From assembly GCA_947095585.1 (NCBI GenBank), contig OX352765.1:93270965-93334964 (forward strand): a DNA stretch of 64,000 bases, written 5' to 3'. Shown here piece by piece: positions 39,001 through 51,000 of this stretch. Under the pieces are notes generated by a model. That model ran no database searches and was not told where the DNA came from. It saw nothing but the letters and a program-made list of their open reading frames with translations. Position numbers and translations under genes: made by a program. Each line of letters opens with the position of its first letter. Position 1 is the stretch's first letter. The stretch comes from Nephrocerus scutellatus. Lineage: Eukaryota > Arthropoda > Insecta > Diptera > Pipunculidae.

Positions 39001-42000
39001 GACCTGGATTGAACGGTCAGAAAGGTAGTTCCTAGTCCAATCAAGCAGGGTCTTATTAGTTCCATAGGCAGATAAGCCATCATTTCACCTGTGGAAAGTT
39101 GCCTACGAAAACCGTACTGCTGGTCACTAAGGATTTCACGTGATTCAAGGTATTGCATAAGCTTACGATTGATCAGGCTTTCCATGACTTTAGAAAGTAT
39201 GGATGTTAGCGCAATGGGTCGGTACGAGGAAAGAGATGACGGTTCGCGTTTTTTAGGAACATGCTGGATAAAGGCTGTTTTCCAATTCATTGGACGACTC
39301 TAGAAGAATAGGGGAAATGGAAAAGCCTGCGCAGTGGTAATGTCAACGATGAAGAACACCTTCTCAAAACTATAGGGGGAATGCTATCAGGCCCAGCAGA
39401 TTTATGAATGTTGAGATCATTTAATACTCTAGCCACTTGACGAGTACGAAAGTAAATCTATCCCATAGAGGATTTGATTCTTGCAAGTACAGGCGGCGAC
39501 AACGCACTATCTGGTAGCGTAGAGCTAGCTGCGAAATGTGAAGCAAGCAGATTGACCTTGTCTATAGAGCTGACAGTTGGAACGTCATTGTGAATAAGCG
39601 TTGGAATTGAAGACGAGGCAGTATTTTTAATTCGTTTCACAAATGACCAACAATTTTTACTTCCTTTGGGACATTGAAGTTTTTTTTGTCTCAGTTTCAA
39701 AAACACTTAAAGTACCATTTCTTTTATCATCTACTAACAACTACTTTAGAGAGTTGGGAGGGCATAATGATATTTAGCAACTTATTGTGTTGCGTTTCAC
39801 TTGTCACACCTACAGACAGACAATCATATCATTGTGGTTGGCAATTTGTAATGGAACCCAGCAACTATCTACATAAAGGGTGGGCAATTTAAAAGTTTCG
39901 CTTTTAAATCATAGGTTATGGCAACGATTTGCTTGAAATTCGTGAGAAAGGCTTGCTATTGGATAACAGAAGTGTTCCTTGAGCTCGGACAGGTCGCACG
40001 CCCGATAATATTGCGGCTGTGGCACATAGTGTAGAACCGAATCCATCGACTTCAACTCGACCGCAATCGCAGCAACTGGTAATTAGCCTGAACAGAATAC
40101 TGCACAAAGACTGGATATTATTCGCTTAGAAGGTCCAGATGACAAGGAGTCGAAGCAAAGTTCTCTGCGTGGGTCATAGACCAGCTTGATAATGACGTAG
40201 ATTTTTGACGAAACATCATCTTTTCAGACAAAGTGCATTTTCATTTCGGGGGCTATGTAAATATGCAGAACTGCCAGATTTGGTGTTCGGAACAGCCACA
40301 CGTAATCGTAGAGAAGCCAATGCATCGACCAAGAGCGACAGTTTGGTTAGGATTTTGGAGTGGTGGCCAATTTTTCTTCGAAAACGCTTCGAAAATAGTT
40401 CTTCGCGTGAAGGTGGAATCTAGTTTTACTTTATGATGGTTCCAGTCTGGAATCAAGCCTTTTCATAATCATCGAAACGTTGTATTTTAGACAACTTGGC
40501 AACTTTTACATTCACCAATTTAGCTAGTGCCCAGACACTGGGATGACAAAAAAGGGGCTACTCGGATGACAAAAAAGGAGCACTCTTGGATGGAAGTTAG
40601 TGTCACGTGCTGACCAGTTCATGTAAGCTACAAATATTTAAGAAATTTACCAAAAAAAGGAAAAAAAGAAAGCCCGTGGTGATTAGGAGCGATTGGTTTA
40701 AGAAGTTTACTAAGCTGGAAAAAAGGCTATTAAGTTTAGCCAAGCAAATAAGCACTCGTTTGTAAAACAGCCTCAGGTGCAGCTAACCAGAGATAACAGC
40801 TATACTCAAGTTTGGGGCCAATGAATGCCTTGTAGATAGTAGCCAGATCAGAAAGTGTGAAACATTTCAAGCCGAGGCGCGATTCGCAGCATTTTTTGCG
40901 ACGTTGAACATCTGGTCCTTCCAACAAAGCTTGTCGGACATTCCAAGAATTTCCAGTTTTTCAGTTTGCTCGATGAAAGTGCCATTCATAGCTTATGGCT
41001 GCACGTTACTATTTCGCTTCAATGGAATGGAATGTGGAATGAATTGCCTGATTCTGTGTTTCCGCATTTATATGATCTGCAGTCGTTTAAGACACGTGTG
41101 CATAGACATCTCATCCTTTCCTCTCCCTAATTTCCTAACGCCCACGCTGTGCTAAGCATTATAAGGGTGCAAACCCCTTTAGCGTGTGTACATTATAAAA
41201 AAAAAAAAATGACAGAATCAGTGTAGTTTAGAAGCGATCAATTCTACTCAAATGTGTTCTCCCCACTTTAAGGTCAGAATTTAACGAACTTAGCATACGC
41301 TGTTCCTCTAGTACTACATCAGAAGAGAAGTATTAGATTATAGGTTACAGATAGAAGATCGTTAGTGAAAATAAGAAAGAGTGTAGGAGACAAACCACAG
41401 CCTTGAGGGACACCCGTATTTATGCGGTGAATGTGCCAAAACAATGCAAGTCGTAAAATTATATACCACATTAACAGGTAGGTAGCCAAACGAAACAGAA
41501 ATGCAAATTTCTCAGAAATGAATGCATCCATGAGCTGTGCAGTGTTCAAGTGGTGAAATTCAAAAATACCAGCCATCACTTCTTCATCGGCATAAGTCGT
41601 CCTTGACCTTTTTGGTATGAGCAATATACTGAAGAAGGTTATACATATAATTGGAGAAGGGCACAGTCGCAAAGAGGCATCGCCATCAACACCACAGCAG
41701 CAGCTCTAATGCTGCAACTGCAATTGAAAAACTTAAATGACGCTGGACAACTTGAAACGTTCGTTTTGTTTTTCCCTTTTCCCCTTTGCTCTTTCCCTAA
41801 TCAGCGTCAGGTTTTGAGTGCAGAATTTGCCTTGACGATTCCAAAGCGATGACTCCTCTGGCACTTTATATGTATTTTGCAATGTAGGAATGAATGGAAT
41901 TAAAAGAATAATTATAATCCTGGCAGATTATTGATTGCTCAAAGGAAAAAAAACCACCTTTTCGTCGAGTTTTTCATTTCTTGTTAACAAGAGGTAGAAC

Positions 42001-45000
42001 GCCAGTTGGTGCGACCTGTGACCAGTGTTGCCAACTATCATACAACCACAACGTAGAGCATCTTTAACTTTTAACCCCTTTCATGGCTGGCCAATCACAT
42101 TCAACAGCACTTGCTCGTTCACAACTGGACAGTTCCCATTGTTTACTCTTATTCTGACCAGAAATATATAATGTATCTCCAGACGGAGACCCTTAAACCG
42201 TACAGGAACGTTAAAAAAGAAAAAACTGGACGAAGTTCAGTCAAATTATCAAATCCAAACTGGGCAAAATTCCTAATATTTAACCAGCTCCGACGGCGGA
42301 TGTAGATTCCGAAATAAAGCTTTTTGATGCATCCATGGATACGGCTATCAAAGTTGCATGTCCAATCAGTCGTAGCAAAATAAAGCACCAACCTTGGTGG
42401 AGTGAAGAGCTGGACAATCTTAAAAGAATGTCTAGAACTATGTTCAATATCTGTTGTACCAATAAGCACTGGCAACCCTACAAGGATTGCCTAAAAAACA
42501 ATAAGAAAGCCATCAGAAAGGCTAAACGCTGGTCCTGGGTGGAATTCTGTCAGTCCATCGAGACAACCAAAGACGGCCAGAATTGCAAGACTCTGTCCAA
42601 AGAAAACACCTTTCCAACCTTTATCAAAAGATCGGATGGTAGTTGAACAGAATCAACGGCCGAATCTCTGGACAATAAATATCCACTTCACTTCGAATCG
42701 TGCGCACATTATAGGCTATGCACTCCTGAAGGTCAGGAAGGCTCGTTATGCGACGCATTCAATATCATACCAATACCATGAAATGGATTCCTGGGCCATT
42801 CGCAGTTTTTCTGCGTGCAAATCACCCGGTATTAGCGGTGTACAACCTATCATGCTCCAAAAGTCTTTTGATGTGCCGACTTCTTGGCTAGTAAATATCT
42901 TCAGAAGCTGTCTACAATTTAGTCATGTTCCCTGCAGTTGTAGAAGGGTACGAGTAGTGTTCATCCCCAAAGCAGGCAGAAGGGGTCATGAGTCTTTCAA
43001 AGATTTGAGACCTCTTTGCCTATCATCGTTCTTGATGAAAAACGTTGCAACGAATTTTAGACTACCACATTAGAGTAAGTTTTGAAGATACAATGGTATC
43101 CAAACTTCAACATGCCTACCCTAAAGGCAGGTCTACGGAGACGGCCATCCGCGAGGTGATGCGCACGATTGAGCACTCCCTTAAATTCAAACAATACACT
43201 CTTGCCACCTTCCTTGACATAGAAGGCGCCTTCAACAATGTTCATATTAACGCCATTCAGGAGTAACATGATCAAATCAGTCAATAGAGGCCCTCCCCAG
43301 GGAGGGATGATATCGCCGTTATTGTGGCCTTTGGTTATAAACAAGGTCCTTATGATATTTGAGCTAGACGGGACGAAAGTTGTAGCGTATGCAAACGACG
43401 TGGTGATACTTGTGTCAGGACAGTACCCTTTTGTGATTAGTGAAGTCATGAAATGGGCTCTAGGTAAGGTAAGTTCCTGGGCTACCAGGACTAGGAGTTA
43501 ACTCTAGGAAAACTGAAATGGTACTTTTCGCCGTTAGGTCCAAAATCTTAATGGCCAAAGATTTACACAAAGATTTACACTTACATCAGAGGCTAAATAT
43601 CTCGGCGTGATCCTTGATAGGAAACTCAGCTGGAAGTCAAATATAGAATTCAGGGTTAAGAAAGCATGTACATATTGCCTGCAGCCGAGGATGGCACTTT
43701 GGCTGTAAGCAACGGTGATACCACCTAATCTTACCTATGGTGCGCTCGTCTGGTGGCCGGCGATTAATAAAAAGTACAATGCCACCAAGCTAGGTAGAAT
43801 ACAAAGGATCATCAGCCTTTAGCTGAATTGGCGAGTAACATTGGACATTGACGGAAACGTGAAAGCGGACGAACTGGTGAAGAAGGGCGTAACATTGAAC
43901 ATCGACCACATGAAGAGAGTGTGCTCTCCATTGAGCTCCGTCAGGTAAAACGTCCTCACTTTCCATACCACCAAGCGACAACTAAGGTGGAATGACTTGA
44001 TCAACTGCTCTTCTTTGAGGACGACGTGGCCATCCTACAATAAAAACAAATCCACCGAGCTGATCTCAAGATCACGGAAAGATATTTCCAGAGTCGTGGC
44101 CATTAGCCAGTGGGCAACCACGCAGCCAAACTGGGAATTCCGCACAATACTTTTTGCAGAAGCTGCAGGATGTCAATGAGAGGGAAACTCTCATCCATTA
44201 TCCATGCAACTGTCCAGCCCTGGCGGACTGCCGACTCCATTAATTGAAGAAACCCTTCCTTGCCAACCTGAGCGAGCTTTCGAAGTGCCGGATCACTAAT
44301 CTGATCTCGTACCTGAACGCTACAGGCTGGCTATAATCATTTCAATGTACCTATCACGTCATAAGGTCTCCCGAGTCTTTGGTTACAAAACGGCGCACTC
44401 TAGCGCTACTTGAGGTCCTCGCTAAGGCAGCGCTACCTACCTGCTCGTTTATCTGTAGTTATACTTTTCTTAGAAATCTAAATAATTACGTTTCGTTGAC
44501 CTTGTACAATTAGGTACTTAATTGTACTAAAGAACTAAACTAAACTTTTGCTAGAGGTGGAGGTTTTGGGTAGAAAAACGCATAGCAGCTCTTTGAATAA
44601 GGTACACTTCCTGGAAATTATTTGTTCTTCCTTTTCTTCCTCGTCCTCTGCGACAAAATGATTGAACAATGAGGAGCAGTCGCCGTCCTCGTCATCACAT
44701 TCGCTCAAAACATTCATCAAGCGATGACCATCACCACAATCTTCATATCATAATGACAAACGAAAAGATGAAGAAGAAAGGAGGCAGCAGCTATTTTGCA
44801 GAGTGCTGCTGACCGAAGCGTTTTTCGTCTTCCCCCACTACTTATTCCTTCGGTGTCCAATAATTATCGTATCTCTTCGTTCTTCCTGTCACATGCAGTA
44901 TGTCTTGTGTATTATGATGATTCAAGGTTTGGGCAGATGCTGATGAAGATACCACCATCATACTCGTGTATCACTTCGTATAAACAAAAGTAAGGGAGCT

Positions 45001-48000
45001 TGTGTGATATCGCTTGAGTGGGTAAGCGCGTCACCAACAACACGCCTATCCCTCTCTGCTCTACTCTGTTACCTCACTCTCGCTGCACAGTGATTTCGAT
45101 TTGCAAATGAAACAGCTGCTGAGCAAAATTTCAGTTCGACGAATTGGTAGTATAAGCGATTGATGGTTACGTGTGGGGATAACTAGGAAAGACACGAATT
45201 TCGCACTATTCTGAGGAGGCAGAGAATAAACTCGTTCCAACGAACATCAAATTTCAACAATTTACCTATGCTTGGTGGCGACATATACCGCCCCTATATC
45301 ATTTCTGAAAACATAAAGCGTTTTCGCTATGCTGTATGTATGGTATGTCTTCTCCCAGCGCTTGTACCGGAATCGAAAATCGATTGCTGTTGAGCTTTTT
45401 CAGCAGCAGCAAATTACTTTCAGGAAAACGCTTCAGAGCATACACAGCGCCATCCGCCATCCACATTCAATTCAGCTAGTCCATTAATTCTCTCTGCTTT
45501 GTTCTGTTCTGCGCTCGCTCTCTGTGCTCGCCCCGTAGCAGCGGCGAGCGATTCTATTTAATGGCGTTCTCTGGCTACTACTGTCGTCTTCTTGTTCAAC
45601 TTGAACTGGCAGCAGCTGGATTGGATGCCTCAGCCTTATTCACTAACTGCCTGACTGACTGACTGTGGAAGTTTCAATGCGGTTTTTCTTCTTCGTTTAT
45701 GTTCATGTTATGTATGTCGCTTGCCCGTGACACTCCTGCTTCGACACGGCTGCTCTGCTTGTCCCCCACTCCATTGCCTGCCGTCATCCTATCGCCAGCC
45801 TCATTATCATCGTCCATCTGCCGGCTTTTTGGATGATGACGAACACGTTGGTGATGGTGGTTGCTGGCTGTTTGTTGTTGGTTTTCGGGTTCGTTCGTTT
45901 GCTTATAAAAATATTTGCTGCGTGCCTGCTGCTATGTATGTGCGCTCTCACCAGCCGTTCTGATAGCTGCTGCTGCCTATAGCTGGATAATGTGGATGGT
46001 TTCTCGCCTTCGCTTTTCAGCTGAAAGTTCAGTTGCGAGAAGTCTGCTTGTCGCTTAGGAAGCAAGCGAGGACCTTCTCCGTTGCTATCGTATCGTTCAA
46101 AAATTCACAACTTGGAGACTAAGTGTTGGTGTATGTGAGTGTGCAGTGCAAAAGTTCATCCTCCAAATACACAAAATTTTTTTTGCACTGTGGAATATTT
46201 TCGTGTCTCTTTGTTGTGTAGCGAGCGAGAAAAGCGGATTAAGCAAAGCTGTTGTTCTTTCAAGCGCGCTTGGTGAACGCTGTTGCTCCGTCGATTCGTA
46301 GTCGGTAGTTCTGCGATTGTTTTCAAAAGCATTCTTCTTCATTGGTCTCGCTTGCGCCGTTTTTGTGATATATGCGTACCTACTGACTGACAAAAGCAAA
46401 CGAAAAACGACGACGCTTTAAATTCGAGCGTCGGGCGAGCATTTCCTGCCAATTTACGCCGGCTGCAGCGGCGGACGCAAAGTAAACGAATCGACAATCC
46501 ACACGCGCAAAGGAAGAAGCAAAAAATAACAAAACAACGAGGACGACTACCGAGCCACAGTCACCAGTCACCAGTCACAGTCACAGTCAGTCAAAAAGAA
46601 GAACAAAAAGAAGCAGAGAAGAAGAAGGAAAAAAGGAGAAATTGTAGCAGCAGCAGTTGCTGTAGAAGGTTTTCTCTGTGCTGCTCGCTCGTTCGACTAT
46701 CGTCTGGCATTCTCCTCATTCGCTACCAGCACGAGTTCCAGTCCAGTCAACAGCTGAAATCAGAAGACAGCCAGCCACAAGTGAAGTGTTCGTTCGGCAA
46801 AATGTCTCCCAAGAAATCATCGCTTATCCTCAATGTAGAGAAATTCATTCTGGACGTCGAACAACGCCCGGCAATATGGAATCGCAATCATCACTGCAAC
46901 AAACCATTTCTCGAGCAAATGTGGGAAGAGCTATCAGTGATACACAAGTTGCCAAGTAAGTACACCATAGATAAACTTAAGGTTCTTCATTGCCACAGCT
47001 AATTGTCGCTCTTGCATTTCCGCTTCCCGCAGAAGTCGTTCTAAAAGCAAAATGGAAAGGTCTACGCGACAATTTTCGCGTTGAATACAAACGCATTCCA
47101 CGTTCGGAAGGAACCGGCGAGTTCCTGATTTCACCGGAAATATACGAGTCCAAGTGGATTCACTATTATACCCTGTTGTTCCTAAGTAAGTTCGTTCGTT
47201 CGTTTATATTGCAAGTACCATCTACTAATTACTTCCTTCTCTTCCCGCTGATGCAGCTGACCACATGCGTCATCGCATTCCGAAAGGCGAACACGAAACA
47301 TACTTCTTGCCGCAACACAACATACAGAGTCAGGAATATGATGAAAAAAACATCGTAGAGCCCGACTTGACTAACGGTTTAATTCGAATACCCGACAGCG
47401 ACGAGGAATTCGACGAGGATGACGATATGGAAGATGATGACTATGGAGATGGCGATAATGGCAACCGCATTGAGGAAGACAACAAACATAATGTTATTGG
47501 AACAAGAAGACCCACAGGACCTGAAGAGACAAAACCTAAATTATTAGCAAACTATGATTTAACAAAGCGACGGTCAGTGTCGCCCGGCCATTCTGCGGCT
47601 GCTGCCACCGTCTTAACCAATTCCCATTCAATCAAAGCAGAAAGTGTCAGCAGCAGCATCAATGACAGCCTAAATCTCAGCTTGACAAATGAAAATTTTA
47701 ATTTCACTAAGTCATCCTACTCCAATGGACTGATTCCATCGTTGAAATTAAAACGACAACGTCTCTCGGAGGACAGCAACTTTAATGGCTCCTCAACAAT
47801 GGATAATCCTCCAGCGGCGGTGGCCGACGACGATGACTACCACTACCTGTTGAGCTTGCATCCGTACATGAAGCAATTAAATGCAGCACAAAAGCTTCGC
47901 ATTCGAACCAAAATTCAGAAACTGATATTCAAGGAGCTCTACAAGGAGGACTTGGAGGAAACAAAGTAAACAAAGTGTGGAATGTTGGTTGGGAGGATGA

Positions 48001-51000
48001 CTTGGAGGAAACAAAGTAAACAAAGTGTGGAATGTTGGTTGGGAGGATGACTTGGAGGAAACAAAGTAAACAAAGTGTGGAATGTTGGTTGGGAGGATGA
48101 CTTGGAGGAAACAAAGTAAACAAAGTGTGGAATGTTGGTTGGGAGGACGACTTGGAGGAAACAAAGTAAACAAAGTGTGGAATGTTGGTTGGGAGGATGA
48201 CTTGGAGGAAACAAAGTAAACAAAGTGTTGAATGTTGGTTGGGAGGATGACTTGGAGGAAACAAAGTAAACAAAGTGTGGAATGTTGGTTGGGAGGATGA
48301 CTTGGAGGAAACAAAGTAAACAAAGTGTGGAATGTTGGTTGGGAGGATGACTTGGAGGAAACAAAGTAAACAAAGTGTTGAATGTTGGTTGGGAGGATGA
48401 CTTGGAGGAAACAAAGTAAACAAAGTGTGGAATGTTGGTTGGGAGGATGACTTGGAGGAAACAAAGTAAGGTGGGCTGTAGTGCTGCGGCACTAGCTCAC
48501 ACTACTATTGTACAAAAAAAATTAAGTATTTAACTAAGTTAGATAACTGCTAGAGACTCTCAGCTGTAAATAATTACGAGTATTCTTCTGTTTCACTTAG
48601 AATTACTCAAATGTATTTATTTCTTATTTCTTTCTTTTTTAATTTTATGTTCTCAACTAAAACTGCAAAGTTGTAGAATGTTTATAAAAAAAAACTTGTA
48701 AATATAACAATAATTGGAAAATAACTTGATTTTTCTTTCCCCTGAATCTGCCCCATCGAAAACAACCGTTAAAAAGTGGGTAACCCAAAGAAAAAACATC
48801 ATGTGCTCGGGTGGGGTTTCTAGTCAACAAAAGAATGAAACCCACAGTTAACGGCTTAGCAATAAATAAATGAAAAGCTATGCACCCTTCGCGTGCCGGG
48901 CAGATTGAAAAACATAAGCCTCATAAACGTTCACGCATCTACAGAGGATTCCCCAGATGATGAAAAGAAGAATTCTTTGAATCAGTCGGACCTACCTCCA
49001 ACTGGTGTAAAAATCATTCTGGGGGGTATGAATGCCAAAATATGTAGAGAGCCAGTACATTGGCATTGGTACCTATAACGGACAACGAGTCATGGAGATG
49101 GCAGCAAGCAATAATTTGGTCGTTGCGAGTACAAGGCTTGCGCGTAAAAATATCCACAAAGCCACCTGGGTATCTCTTGATGAAGCCACTCGCAACCAGT
49201 TACACCACGTGTTGATAAATCGCCGCCACAACCCGAAACTGATTAGGGCACGAACGTACCGAGGGGCCAACGTCGACTCAGACCACTATCTTGTTGGTAT
49301 AATTTCATTTGTTCTGAATAATAGACAGCACCTTTTTTTGTTGTTGCCATTTTACAGCTCTGAGATAGTTTGACGAATTTTGAAAAACACAATAAAGACG
49401 AGCCAATGCACGACAATGAAGGAACAAAGCCCACACATATGGAATGGATGTGTGGATTCGTGTTACCCGGGGAATCACCAATTTCGTTGTCATCAACACA
49501 AGTCGTGTTAATAGGGGAACTAAAAAATTGTTTACAATTCTGTATGTTTATAGGAGATATTTTGATCAAAATGTTATGAAATATAGTGTCCGCGTTCAAA
49601 TATTGGAGCGTCTCGCTATAGAAATTATTTTTGTGTGAAAAAATGAATGAAAAAGTTGTGTCGACGAAATTTGTCCGGCTATGAAGACTGTCCGTAATAG
49701 GGAATTTTGTATTTGGTAAAAGATAAACGACGGTCCATTACAAAACCGCAGTCCATCATTACAGACGTTATACAAGACAGAAACTTCAGGAATGCCTCTA
49801 TAGAGAAAATATCTTCTTCTTAAGGGTGCTCTCCTATTCGGTGGTTGGAAATTGTCGTTTTCAACGTTTGTTTATTCGATACTCCTCTTATACGAAACGA
49901 TACGATGAGAATTGAGAATTGGGGGTGCGTACAAGCCACTTGGACCGCGACCTTTATGGGTCTATTGTGCCCCCTATTCTTTTAGCCTCGAAATCTTTTA
50001 TTCTTTTGATTCCTTTGGCCCAAATTTGTTGGTAATCTTCTACCCTTCTAGTTATTTTACACATAGTGTTTATCCTTGATTCTAGGTGGGGCTCCATTGT
50101 CTCACATTCTTCATTGCAGTATCTGCAAGTCTCATCACTGCTGATTTTATATTTATATTTCTTAGTAACTCCGGTCTTGGGAGATCGAGCCATTCTCTGA
50201 GATTATCCATGTTGTTCTTCGCCCTTCTTTCTTCTATCTTTCCTTGCAAGATAATATGGAGTAGTTGGTATTTGCTGTTTCTGAGTTTGTGTCCTAAGTA
50301 TTCCAGTTTTCGCTTCGTGACCAAGAATTTTATGTTTTATTCCAGTGTTTCTATCATCTTTTTGTGCTAAAGAGGGCCTTTATTTAGTCGTAGTGGTAAA
50401 CGAGGTTCTGATATACCAGGAAAACACCTTAATACCTCTTAAAGAATGCTCTAACAAGCTAACTAGATGGCCAGATCGTTGTTGTCTGGGAGTAAACCCC
50501 CACAAAACAGAACTTGTCCTCTTCACTAGAAAAAATAAAATTCCACATGTTGACCAACCCTCTATAAATCATTCACTGATAAAGCTTAATATCTGGGTCT
50601 AATTCTGGACAGAAAGCTAAGCTGGAAACCTAAAATACAAGAAAGAGTACGTAAAGCCACAGTGGCACTCTTCTCCTGGAAAAAAGCCATCAGTAACAAT
50701 TGGGGTCTTTAACCCCATATAACGAATTGGCTTTATGTTTCTATAATAGGATCTACACTTCTGTACGGTGTGGTTTTCTGGTGGATTGAGTTTTTTTTTT
50801 GTTATAATGTACACACGCTTAAGGGATTTAAACCATTATAATGCTTAGCACAGCATGGACGGAGGAATAGACTACACCATTAACTACTACTGGCGATTAA
50901 AGAAGTCCTGTCTTGGCTAAAGAAAAACCAAAATTGCTACTACGTTGCCACTTCTACCTGAAAATGGTTCCTTAGGAATACTGATTGCTACATGTAAACC

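Noticed and set aside
47877..48492. Three long minus-strand open frames (144-195 codons) suggesting a repeat protein
   Set aside because: They exist only because the 50-bp unit lacks antisense stops; there is no start context, splice support or known family.
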